Assembly (NCBI GenBank): GCA_036501185.1
Contig: DASYAU010000130.1
Span: 1-64,000 of the forward strand
Length of the DNA stretch: 64,000 bases
Direction of reading: 5' to 3'
Source: Korobacter sp036501185
GTDB lineage: Bacteria; Acidobacteriota; Terriglobia; Terriglobales; Acidobacteriaceae
Under the pieces are notes generated by a model that was not told the origin of the DNA, ran no database searches, and was given only the letters and a program-made list of their open reading frames with translations. The position numbers were made by a program, and so were the translations under genes. Below are positions 42,789 through 51,443 of the stretch, one piece after another; within the stretch, counting starts at the first letter, position 1, and the number at the start of each line of letters is the position of its first letter.

Positions 42789-43034
42789 TTACTTGCCGCC
42801 TTTCGCGTGGGCCTGGATGTAGTCCACGGCATCTTTTACGGTGCGGATTTTTTCCGCATCCTCATCCGGAATTTCGATTTCAAACGCTTCCTCGAAAGCC
42901 ATCACCAGCTCGACCGTATCCAGCGAGTCGGCGCCGAGATCGTCCACGAACGAAGCGTTGGGCGTAACTTCACCCTCATCCACACCGAGCTGCTCGACAA
43001 TGATCTGTTTTACTTTTTCTTCAACGGAAGCCAT
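42789..43034 (-). CDS. acpP: acyl carrier protein
   Basis: An 81-aa acidic carrier protein with phosphopantetheine attachment S37 in the GADSLDTVELVMAFEE motif. It carries the growing acyl chain and is modified by the AcpS at 32478. The first helix is MASVEEKVKQIIVEQLGV. It is upstream of fabF in an operon. A 238-nt gap upstream (43035-43272) has no gene. Confidence 0.97.
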   Translation of the reverse strand: MASVEEKVKQIIVEQLGVDEGEVTPNASFVDDLGADSLDTVELVMAFEEAFEIEIPDEDAEKIRTVKDAVDYIQAHAKGGK

Positions 43035-43272
43035 TGATTACGAAATCTCCTTTCGCGCCAGAAGGCGCAATTCCACAACCCTTGCTGAGACGATTTGCCC
43101 GGGTGCCTGTGCGTCCCCAAGCGAGTGCTGCTGTCCACGGTGAGCTCCCCGATCTTTCGGAGCTAAGGGGTCAAACGCTCAGTGTAATGGGCGGGGCGAA
43201 AGCTGGCAAGCAAGCGGCATTTTCACTGTGTCAAAACGAACACGATGGCGATTTTCGACGAGGCTCTGCCTC

Positions 43273-43863
43273 TCATCGCCTTTCCGCGAAATAGTAGTAA
43301 TTCTCCCCATCATCGGTGACGTTTCCAACCAGCACCAGCCCTGCCGCTTCCAGTGCTTCGCAATACGCTTCGCGCCCCAGCGAGACCGAGACCTCTCCTG
43401 TCAGCACATCGTTCCAGCTTCCGATCTGCCGCGGCGCGGTAAACAAGAATTTGCCGCCGGGTACGAGATGGGTCGCAACCTTCGCAATCAGGCTTCGCTG
43501 GGTCTCCGGTTGCAATAAAAACATCAGCCCCCATGCGACCGCACCGTCAAAGGTCCTGCCGAAAAAATCCGCATCCTCCACGGCTGCACACTGCACTTGT
43601 GAATCCGGAAATCGCTCGCGAAACGCTGCGACCATGCTCGGCGACGCATCCACTCCCCACACCTTCAGTCCGCACGCCATCAGTGCGCTTGAGATCGGAA
43701 TTCCGGTGCCGCATCCAATATCAAGGACTGTCGCGCCCGAAGCGAGCGTCCGTCCCCACGCTGTAACTTCCCTTACTCCGGTCTCAGCGGGATCCGTACC
43801 GCGATGCGCTATAAACCACGCCGCGCACCGCTCATAGCCGTTGGACTTGTCCCCAGCCGTCAC
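43273..43863 (-). CDS. class I SAM-dependent methyltransferase
   Basis: A 196-aa protein with the SAM-binding motif VLDIGCGTGIPIS, the acidic VWGVDASPSMV at the end of strand 2, and AVEDADFFGRTFDGAVAWGLMFLL (motifs IV). It resembles small Methyltransf_11/25 enzymes. The substrate cannot be deduced. The start is GTG 43863. It lies between acpP and the kinase, on the same strand as both; the kinase stop is 64 nt upstream. Confidence 0.8.
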   Translation of the reverse strand: MTAGDKSNGYERCAAWFIAHRGTDPAETGVREVTAWGRTLASGATVLDIGCGTGIPISSALMACGLKVWGVDASPSMVAAFRERFPDSQVQCAAVEDADFFGRTFDGAVAWGLMFLLQPETQRSLIAKVATHLVPGGKFLFTAPRQIGSWNDVLTGEVSVSLGREAYCEALEAAGLVLVGNVTDDGENYYYFAERR

Positions 43864-43927
43864 TCAAACTCCTTCGTCGCATGGTCGCCTGGAAGTTTGC
43901 GGTCTCGTCTTGCCCGCTTCTCGGAAG

Positions 43928-46620
43928 CTATTCCTTCAATTCCGCTGGCCAGTTCGTCACCAGGGAAATCGCATTGGCTTTGGTGTTCTTGCCGGTCAGC
44001 ACGGCAAAGCGCTCGCCGTCAGGACTCACATCGTAGAGCGGAGAGGTACGGTCAGGAGGGTTCGGAAAATCGAGCTGAAACATGGGGTGGATCGAGTCCA
44101 CGCCGAACGACGGAAAGCTGTGGACCTTTGCTTCCATGAGGCGGTTCCCCATGTTCACAAAAAAGAGTTCATTCCCGCCGAAGCGTGGCAGCCAGCCGCC
44201 CGTGGTGGAAACCTGGGTTTTTGATCCCGCCCCCGTCAGCGGAACCACGAACACCTCGGGACGTCCAGTTTCGTAGGCGAAGTACGTCACCCAGTGACTG
44301 TCCGGCGAGATGCGGCCCTCATATTGGCTGGCCTTCAGGTCAGCCGTGGCGGGAGGCCGGAATGCAGGTCCTCCGGCCAGAGGAAGAATCCAGTTGGAGT
44401 ACACGCCTTGCTTCGTGCTCAGGTGCATGGAAAGATATTTGCCATCGCGCGACCAATCAATCGGTATGCCAAAGGCGTAATCAGGATTGGTGTAGAGCAC
44501 GTCTTCGGGACGGCTTCCATCGAGTGGGCGTCGTCGTATGGAGAATTGGCCACCCTCCGTGACGATGGAAAACTTCCCGAGATCCGTCACGGCGTAGGCA
44601 ATCTCCCTCGAATCCGGCGACCACGCTTCGAAATAGTCATAAGGGCCGTAGGTGACGCGCACGGGTTGGCCGCCAGCCGCCGGATACACCCATACATCGT
44701 TGGTGCCCGATTTCGGGTCGGTGATGGTCACCGCGATCCATTTCCCGTCTGGCGAGAAGCGCGGGAAATCATAGAGGGCAAGAGGGCCGGGGGTGGCGAT
44801 CACGTTGCCGTTGCGATCGAAAACCTTCAACTCGGATTCCGCGGAACTCTCGTGATAAGCGAGCACGCCATTCGTCGAGACGGAGAAGAAGCGCGCATCG
44901 CCTAACGTTTGCACATTTCCTGAGACCTTCATCGCGCTCGTGTTGAACGCTTGCGCCATGATGTGTCCGTCGAAGGAATACAACAGACGGCCGGAGGCAA
45001 ATTCCGGCCTGCGCCCGTGCGCCACGCTGCGCCCGGGCTGCTCAGGTTTGCCCAATTCACCAACCCGGATCTCCATCGGGGCGACGTACGATGTGATTGC
45101 ATAAAGGAAGTGTTTTCCGTCAGGCAGGAAAAACGGTTCGCTGTGGTAAAGCTCCTTTGGCTGGAGAGTGGTTGCTGGTGTGACGGCTCCGCCCGACGCC
45201 GACACGCGATAGATCGGCCCGAAGAGTTCCCGGCAGAACAGGATCGTGCCGTCAGCATTCCATGTGCCGTCACCGCTCTCGCCATTCACTCCATCGGCGA
45301 GGGGCTGCACATTACCTCCGGCCGCGCTCACTTTTTTCAAGTGGCCATCGGCGTTGAAAGCCAGGGACTGCCCGTCGGCCGACCAGAACGGCTTGGCGGC
45401 ATCCTCGGTGCCATCCAGGGCGGTTGCCTGTTGCGCGTTCAGTGGACGCACCCACAGCTTCATCACCCCCTGATCATCCACCGCAGAGAATGCCAGGGTT
45501 TTGCCATCGGGTGACACCGCGACGGGTCCAATCGCGAGTCCCGACAGCGGAAACGTGGTGCCCGGCGGCGGCGGAATGTACGAGCGCACCGAAACCCCCG
45601 GGTTCGCCGGCTTCAAAAAGTACACAAGGCCCGCGCCGGCCAGCAGTGCCGCCAGAACGGCCAGAAGCAACGTAAGCCAATACTTCTGCGCCGGCACAGC
45701 TGCGGTTGCGCCGGCACAGCTGCGGTCGTTGCTCCCGCGGTTGGCGACGCGTGAGAAATACCTTTCAGTTGCAGCCGGACATCATGCGCCGACTGCAATC
45801 GCTCTTCCGGATCCTTTGCAAGGCAGCTTGCCACCAGGTATTCCAGCGACGCCGGGGTCAGCGGGTTTCGCGCGCTCATCGCTTCCGGCTCTTTTTCCAG
45901 GATGGCCGATGCCACGCTGAGCTGGCTCTTCCCCTCGAAGGCTCGCTTGCCGGTCGCCATTTCATAGAGCACGGCCCCAAAAGCAAAGATGTCGGAGCGC
46001 GCATCTGCCTCTTTGCCTTCGATCTGCTCCGGCGACATGTATTGAATCGTCCCTACCATCGCGCCCGCCGTCGTCAGTGGGCTTGGCCCGCTAATCGTGC
46101 GTGCGGCCGACAGCAAAGGCGCGCTCCCCACTGCTGCTCCCAATCCCGTTGGCTTCGCCAAACCGAAGTCCATCAGCTTGGCGCCGCCCTTGGCCAGCAT
46201 GATGTTTGCCGGCTTCAGATCACGATGAACAATGCCCGCCTGGTGCGCTTTTTCCAGCGCCTGGGCGATTTCACTGCCAATCTTAAAAATCTCACCGAGA
46301 GGCAGCGGTCCTTTCCGCAGGCGCTCGGCCAGCGTTTGACCATCGATGTACTCCATCACGAGGAAATCAACGCCTTCCTGCGTACCGATGTCGTAGAGGG
46401 TGCAGATATTGGCATGCTGGAGCGCGGAAATCGCCTTGGCTTCCCGCTCCATGCGCTGTTTCAATTCCGCGTCCGTGGAAAGATGCGTAGGTAGAACCTT
46501 GATCGCAACGATGCGGTTCAGACGGGTGTCTTCGGCGCGGTACACCTCACCCATGCCGCCCGCGCCTAAAAGAGATTGGATTTTATATGGACCGAATTTC
46601 GTGCCCGGGGCTAATCCCAT
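43928..46620 (-). pseudogene. receptor-type Ser/Thr kinase with WD40/TolB-like domain, split by a 20-bp duplication
   Basis: Two open frames make one protein. The N-terminal frame (46620 to 45613) has kinase motifs GAGGMGEVYRAEDTR, K41 in VAIKVL, HRDLKPAN with D134, DFGLAKP with D151, and GTIQYMSPEQ. After residue about 304 the frame shifts at a 20-bp tandem duplication (45687-45706 and 45707-45726) and ends shortly. Removing one copy gives an uninterrupted reading frame through TTAAVPAQKYWLTLLLAVLAALLAG into the C-terminal frame (membrane helix, then a TolB/WD40-like propeller of about 560 residues), 890 aa in all. The C-terminal part could start on its own at GTG 45697. Whether this is a real frameshift, a phase-variable state or an assembly error cannot be told. 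Confidence 0.8.
45687..45726. repeat. perfect 20-bp tandem duplication inside the kinase gene
   Basis: The 20-base unit from 45687 to 45706 (TGCGCCGGCACAGCTGCGGT) is repeated exactly at 45707-45726. Because 20 is not a multiple of three it shifts the reading frame; the flanking bases differ on both sides, so the copy number is two. Confidence 0.95.
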
Positions 46621-46714
46621 GCGTGCGCGACATTATAGATGACACAGGCTTCCGCGCCGCCCCCGTTTTCGTGCCGAGAGATCCTGCAAGAATGGCGGGC
46701 TGAAGCGCCGTCAC

Positions 46715-47164
46715 TCAGAACTCCTTCTTCGAATCCAGCAATATCGTTACCGGCCCATCATTCACCAGTTTCACCTGCATCATCGCCTGGAAGATCCCCG
46801 TCTCGCAGCGAACGCCTTTCGCTCTCACCTGTGCGACAAAGTATTCGTACAGCTCTTTCGCGCGTTCCGGACGCGCCGCCCCATCGAAGCTCGGCCGCTT
46901 GCCTTTGCGCGCATCGCCGTACAAGGTGAACTGCGAAACAGCGAGCACCGCGCCGCCCACTTCCTGCACCGACAGATTCATCTTTTCGTTCTCATCTTCG
47001 AAAATACGCAGCCCGCAGGTCTTCTCGGCGAGGTAGTCGGCGTCGGCTTCAGCATCGTTCTGGCCCACGCCGAGAAGTACGAGCAGGCCGAGTTCGATCT
47101 GGCCGGTGATGTTGCCATCAACGGTGACCGAGGCTCGGCTGACGCGTTGGACGACTGCTCTCAT
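46715..47164 (-). CDS. dtd: D-aminoacyl-tRNA deacylase
   Basis: Removes D-amino acids from mischarged tRNAs. The 149-aa protein starts MRAVVQRVSRASVTVDG, the usual N-terminus, and carries the active-site motif S77-QFTLYGD84 and the cross-subunit NDGPVTILLD (normally NxGPVT). Also GAARPERAKELYEYF. Encoded upstream of the kinase on the same strand, with 94 nt between them, and divergent from the amidohydrolases. Confidence 0.95.
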   Translation of the reverse strand: MRAVVQRVSRASVTVDGNITGQIELGLLVLLGVGQNDAEADADYLAEKTCGLRIFEDENEKMNLSVQEVGGAVLAVSQFTLYGDARKGKRPSFDGAARPERAKELYEYFVAQVRAKGVRCETGIFQAMMQVKLVNDGPVTILLDSKKEF

Positions 47165-47244
47165 GGGACGATCCGTTTTACCAGCTTGCCTATTGTGCTT
47201 ACAATTGCCGAACTCGTAAGTTGCTCGATTTTCAAGGAGTCAAT

Positions 47245-48570
47245 ATGGCGTTAACGGCGAAGGCCCTCGGGCCTCGCATCTTTCTTTCCCTTCTCTTCAT
47301 AGCGATGCTGCCCGGTGCCCTGTATGCACAGAATGCACCAACGTCGAACGCTTCCAACGAATTCGTTATCAAGAACGCGACCGTGCTCACGGCCACGCAT
47401 GGTCGGATCGAGCATGGATCGATTTATGTCAAGAACGGCAAGATCGCTGCCGTGGGCGAGAACGTTTCGGCGCCGGCCGGTGTGAAGGAAATTGATGTGA
47501 ACGGCGCGTTTGTAACCCCGGGCATTATCGATCCGCACTCGCACATGGCGCTGGACAACGATATCAACGAGGCCACCAGCCCCGTTGTCCCGCAGATGAT
47601 GATGAAGGACGCCTTCGTTTACACCGACAAGATGATCTACCGCGCGCTGGCAGGCGGCGTTACGAGCGCGCTGCTGCTTCACGGATCGGCCGACATGATC
47701 GGCGGCCAGGCGGTGGTAATCAAAACGAAGTACGGCCTATCCCGCGACCAGATGCTATTTCCGGGAGCGCCGCAGTCCATCAAGTTCGCCAGCGGCGAAA
47801 ATCCCAAGCGCGTCTTCGGCGACAAAGGACAAGTTCCTTCTACCCGCATGGGCAACTTCGAAGTGATGCGCGAAGCGTTCATCCAGGCGCAGGAGTACAT
47901 GCGCACGTGGGACGACTACAACGCCAAGGTCGCAAAGGGCGATAAGGACGCCACGCCCCCGCATCGCGACCTGAAACTGGATGCACTTGCCGATGTATTG
48001 CGCGGCAAGCTGCTGGTGCAAATCCACATTTACCGCGCCGACGAATTCCTGACCGAGATCGCATTGGCGCACGAGTTCGGATACAAGATCCGCGCCTTCC
48101 ATCACGCGCTCGAGGCCTACAAGGTTCCCGACCAGATCGCGAAGGAAGGCATCGCGATCGCCACCTTCAGCGATTGGTGGGGCTACAAATACGAGGCCTT
48201 TGACGCCATTCCTTGGAATGCCGTGATGGCGATGCGCCACGGCGTGCGGGTCGCGGTCAAGAGCGACTCCGACGACTACATTCGCCGCCTGAACCAGGAG
48301 GCCGCGAAGACGATGCGTTACGGCGGAGCAACCGAGCAGGAGGCGATCCAGATGATCACCATCAATCCCGCGTGGATTATGGGGATCGACGACAAGACTG
48401 GCTCGATCGACGTAGGCAAGGATGCCGACCTGGTGCTCTGGAACAGCTACCCACTCTCGACCTATGCGTTTGCAGACAAGGTCTGGATTGACGGCCAACT
48501 TTTCTTCGACCGTTCGACGCCGGGTTACGGAATGCCGAATTACAAGGTTGATCCTGAGGAGGGCCAGTGA
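47245..48570 (+). CDS. exported amidohydrolase, first of a tandem pair
   Basis: A 441-aa metal-dependent amidohydrolase (imidazolonepropionase-like) with a signal peptide (about 1-30, ending LYAQ). The TIM-barrel core has the metal motif DPHSHM, VTSALLLHGSADMIGGQAVVIKT, and later HIYRADEF and HHALEAY that provide ligands, plus KDADLVLWNS near the end. ATG 47245 has AAGGAGTCAAT in front. It overlaps the second amidohydrolase by a single base. The substrate is unknown, but in these secreted pairs one subunit may be degraded for metal ligands (see the next gene). Confidence 0.85.
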   Translation: MALTAKALGPRIFLSLLFIAMLPGALYAQNAPTSNASNEFVIKNATVLTATHGRIEHGSIYVKNGKIAAVGENVSAPAGVKEIDVNGAFVTPGIIDPHSHMALDNDINEATSPVVPQMMMKDAFVYTDKMIYRALAGGVTSALLLHGSADMIGGQAVVIKTKYGLSRDQMLFPGAPQSIKFASGENPKRVFGDKGQVPSTRMGNFEVMREAFIQAQEYMRTWDDYNAKVAKGDKDATPPHRDLKLDALADVLRGKLLVQIHIYRADEFLTEIALAHEFGYKIRAFHHALEAYKVPDQIAKEGIAIATFSDWWGYKYEAFDAIPWNAVMAMRHGVRVAVKSDSDDYIRRLNQEAAKTMRYGGATEQEAIQMITINPAWIMGIDDKTGSIDVGKDADLVLWNSYPLSTYAFADKVWIDGQLFFDRSTPGYGMPNYKVDPEEGQ

Positions 48571-49859
48571 TGAAGACGAAAACGCTCATCGCATCATTCG
48601 TATGTTTGTCGGCATTCACGCTGGCGCAATCGCAGCCGAAGACCTTCGCCATCCGCGGCGGCAAGCTGTTGACGGTGTCGCACGGAACCATTGAGAACGG
48701 AACGGTGGTCATCAGCGACGGCAAAATCGCGGCGGTTGGACCGGCTGCGTCAGTCAAAATCCCCGCGGGCGCCGAGGTGATCGATGCCAAGGGAATGACG
48801 GTCTACCCGGGATTGATTGATTCGGAGACGCATCTTGGGCTCACGGAAATCGAAGTCGAGGACATGACCAACGATCTTGTCGAAGCGAGTGACGAGATCA
48901 TGCCGCAGATGCATGTGTACGATGCGTTCCACGCGGAGACCACGCTGATCCCGGTTACCCGCTACAACGGCATCACGAACGCAATCGTGGCTCCGAGTGA
49001 CAAGGACACACTCCCTGGCCAGGACTCGTTCATCCAGCTCTACGGACACAACGCCAACGAGATGCTGATTGGCCGCGACGTGGCGATGCCGATGAACTTT
49101 ACCGGCGCGCAACGCCGCAACGAATCTTTCAAGAGCGCGAAGTTCCCGATGACACGGATGGGGCTGGCTTCGCAGATGCGGCAGACCTTCATCGACACGC
49201 AGGAGTACATGCGCAAGCTGGACGAAAACGCCGCCAAGCCTGCCGACAAGCGCGAGCACATCAAGCGCGAGCTGAAGTTTGAGGCGCTGATCCCGTACCT
49301 GAAGGGCCAGAAGCCCGTGGTGCTGGAGGCAAATACCGCGAGCGAGTTCGATGCGGCCATCGCGCTGGCGCAGGAATTCAAGCTGAAGATCATCTTGAAC
49401 CACCTGAGCCACGCGCAAAACGTGCTCGATCAGATTGCCGCTCTGAAAGTCCCGGTGATCGTAGGGCCTATCTACGAGATGCCCAACGACGACGAACGCT
49501 ACGACACGGTTTACAAACTTCCCGCCGAACTCAGCAAGCGCGGAGTGAAAGTGATTTTCGCGTCGTACGACTCGCACCAGTCACGCAATTTGCCCTACGC
49601 GGCAGGCTATGCGGTGGCGTTCGGTTTGCCCTACGACGAAGCGCTTAAGGGGCTTACGCTTTATCCCGCCGAGGCTTGGGGTGTGGCCGACAAGCTGGGT
49701 TCACTCGACGTCGGCAAGCAGGCCAACGTGGTGATTGCCAACGGCGATCCGCTCGACGTGAAGACCGATGTGAAGCGGGTCTTCATTGCCGGAGTGGACG
49801 TTCCGATGGTGAACAAGCAAACCGTGCTGCGCGATGAGTATGGGGGTGGCACGAAGTAG
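48570..49859 (+). CDS. exported amidohydrolase-like paralogue with altered metal motif
   Basis: A 429-aa paralogue of the preceding protein with the same layout: signal peptide (about 1-18, ending LAQ), TKTFAIRGGKLLTVSHG, and KQANVVIANGDPLDVKTDV. In place of the metal-binding HxH (DPHSH in the first protein) it has DSETHLG, so at least one metal histidine is missing. It may form a heteromer with the first enzyme or be inactive. ATG 48570 shares one base with the preceding stop (TGATG) and has GAGGAGGG, so it is translationally coupled. Confidence 0.82.
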   Translation: MKTKTLIASFVCLSAFTLAQSQPKTFAIRGGKLLTVSHGTIENGTVVISDGKIAAVGPAASVKIPAGAEVIDAKGMTVYPGLIDSETHLGLTEIEVEDMTNDLVEASDEIMPQMHVYDAFHAETTLIPVTRYNGITNAIVAPSDKDTLPGQDSFIQLYGHNANEMLIGRDVAMPMNFTGAQRRNESFKSAKFPMTRMGLASQMRQTFIDTQEYMRKLDENAAKPADKREHIKRELKFEALIPYLKGQKPVVLEANTASEFDAAIALAQEFKLKIILNHLSHAQNVLDQIAALKVPVIVGPIYEMPNDDERYDTVYKLPAELSKRGVKVIFASYDSHQSRNLPYAAGYAVAFGLPYDEALKGLTLYPAEAWGVADKLGSLDVGKQANVVIANGDPLDVKTDVKRVFIAGVDVPMVNKQTVLRDEYGGGTK

Positions 49860-49863
49860 GATT

Positions 49864-49892
49864 TTGACAACCAGCGGCCGTTTCTGCATACT
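49864..49892 (+). promoter_or_regulatory. metY-metX promoter
   Basis: TTGACA at 49864-49869, a 17-nt spacer, and CATACT at 49887-49892. The expected start (7-8 nt beyond the -10) falls on A49900, the first base of an ATG, so the leader mRNA may have no 5' untranslated region. Confidence 0.75.
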
Positions 49893-49899
49893 TATGAGC

Positions 49900-49995
49900 A
49901 TGTTGTCCGTTGCCCAGAATCCGCGTATGACCATGGCCATGTGTATGTGTATGCACATGTGTGCCCGGCCGCGGGTTCAAGGAGCGACAGACTAA
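49900..49995 (+). CDS. Met/Cys-rich leader peptide of the met operon
   Basis: A 31-codon open frame: MLSVAQNPR, then the run MTMAMCMCMHMC (residues 10-21, with six Met and three Cys in twelve residues), then ARPRVQGATD and TAA. It lies just before metY, which makes homocysteine or methionine precursors from sulfide, and metX. Such a run of the pathway's own products is the hallmark of ribosome-mediated attenuation. The frame is also open from ATG 49894. There is no ribosome site, but the promoter suggests a leaderless transcript. An intrinsic terminator follows at 50026. Too short for a gene finder. Confidence 0.8.
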   Translation: MLSVAQNPRMTMAMCMCMHMCARPRVQGATD

Positions 49996-50025
49996 CAGCC
50001 AGTTTTCAATAGTCTAAGTTCCAGC

Positions 50026-50060
50026 AACCCACGGTCTTCGGATCGTGGGTTTTTCTTTTT
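50026..50060 (+). terminator. attenuator-type terminator before metY
   Basis: AACCCACGGTC, then a TTCG tetraloop closed by C-G, then GATCGTGGGTT, followed by TTTCTTTTT. It lies after the leader peptide stop and 36 nt before the metY start. Possible competing pairing: GGGTT at 49973-49977 with AACCC at 50026-50030. Confidence 0.85.
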
Positions 50061-50096
50061 GCTCAACCTTTTCGAGAGAACGACAGGAGCCAGCCG

Positions 50097-51443
50097 ATGT
50101 CCAGCAACAACGGAAAAGAAAACCAGCCGCAACCGCATTTAGCCACCCTCGCCGTCCATGGCGGCCAGGAGCGCGATCCCAATACCAAGTCGCGGGCGGT
50201 ACCGATTTACCAGACCACCTCCTACGTTTTTGACGACGCCGAACATGCTGCCCGCCTCTTTGCCCTGCAGGAGTTCGGCAACATCTACACGCGAATCATG
50301 AACCCCACCACCGACGTGTTCGAAAAGCGAATTGCCGCGCTCGAAGGCGGCGCCGCAGGACTCGCCACCGCGTCGGGCCAGGCAGCGGAGACCTTGACGA
50401 TAATCACGCTGGCCAAAGCGGGCGATGAGATCGTTTCGACATCGTCGCTCTACGGCGGAACTTACAACCTCTTCCACTACACCCTGCCGAAGCTGGGGAT
50501 CAACGTGAAGTTCGTCGATGCCGATGACTTCGATGGCATCCGCGCGGCGATCGGTCCGAAGACCAAGGCCCTGTATGCCGAAACGCTCGGCAATCCCAAA
50601 CTCGACGTGCTCGACATCCAGAAGCTGGCAGAAATTGCCCACGCGAACGGTGTGCCGTTGATTGTTGACAACACCTCCGCGTCGCCGGCGCTGGTACGGC
50701 CGATCGAGTGGGGCGCGGACATCGTGGTCAACTCGGCGACGAAATTCATCGGCGGTCACGGCACGAGTATTGGCGGCGTGATCGTGGATGCCGGCAAGTT
50801 CGACTGGAACGCCTCCGGCCGCTTCCCCGATTTCGTGAATCCCGATCCGTCGTACCACGGGCTCAGCTTCTGGGATGTTTTTGGGCCGCTCTCCTTCATC
50901 TTGAAAGCGCGGGTGGAAGGGCTTCGAGATACCGGCGCGGCGATATCTCCGTTTAATTCTTTCCTGCTGTTACAAGGCGCCGAAACTTTGCATTTGCGCA
51001 TGGAGCGCCACTCGCAAAACGCACTGAAGGTAGCAGAGCACCTCGAAGAGCATCCGGCAGTGGAGTGGGTGAATTACCCGGGGCTCGAGTCGAGCAAGTA
51101 CTACACGCGCGCGAAGAAGTACTTCGCCAACGGCCAGGGTTCGCTGCTTACGTTCGGCATTAAGGGCGGATACGAAGCCGGGAAGAAGCTGATCAACTCA
51201 CTGAAGCTCTTCAGCCTGGTGGCAAATATTGGCGATGCGAAATCTCTGGTCATTCATCCGTCGTCTACCACGCACCAGCAGCTTTCGGCCGCGGAGCAAA
51301 AGGACACCGGCGTAACCCCCGAACTGGTGCGGCTCTCCATCGGCATCGAGGATGTGCGCGACATCATTGCCGATCTCGACCAGGCTCTCGAGGTTGTGAC
51401 CGGGGTTTCGACCGAGCTGCACCCCGCAGGAGGCGCACGATGA
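50097..51443 (+). CDS. metY: O-acetylhomoserine sulfhydrylase
   Basis: PLP enzyme that makes homocysteine (or cysteine) from O-acetylhomoserine and sulfide. The 448-aa protein has the family motifs LAVHGGQERDP, AVPIYQTTSYVF, YTRIMNPTTDVFEKRIAALEGG, TASGQAAETLTI, LVDNT-like SVNTS, and PLP lysine K216 in VVNSATKFIGGHGTS. An AGGAGCCAGCC ribosome site precedes ATG 50097. The stop overlaps metX by four bases. Expression is predicted to depend on the leader peptide and terminator upstream. Confidence 0.95.
   Translation: MSSNNGKENQPQPHLATLAVHGGQERDPNTKSRAVPIYQTTSYVFDDAEHAARLFALQEFGNIYTRIMNPTTDVFEKRIAALEGGAAGLATASGQAAETLTIITLAKAGDEIVSTSSLYGGTYNLFHYTLPKLGINVKFVDADDFDGIRAAIGPKTKALYAETLGNPKLDVLDIQKLAEIAHANGVPLIVDNTSASPALVRPIEWGADIVVNSATKFIGGHGTSIGGVIVDAGKFDWNASGRFPDFVNPDPSYHGLSFWDVFGPLSFILKARVEGLRDTGAAISPFNSFLLLQGAETLHLRMERHSQNALKVAEHLEEHPAVEWVNYPGLESSKYYTRAKKYFANGQGSLLTFGIKGGYEAGKKLINSLKLFSLVANIGDAKSLVIHPSSTTHQQLSAAEQKDTGVTPELVRLSIGIEDVRDIIADLDQALEVVTGVSTELHPAGGAR

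Noticed and set aside
45680..45730. Programmed ribosomal frameshifting in the kinase gene
   Set aside because: There is no slippery heptamer or obvious downstream pseudoknot, and a 20-bp duplication explains the shift fully.
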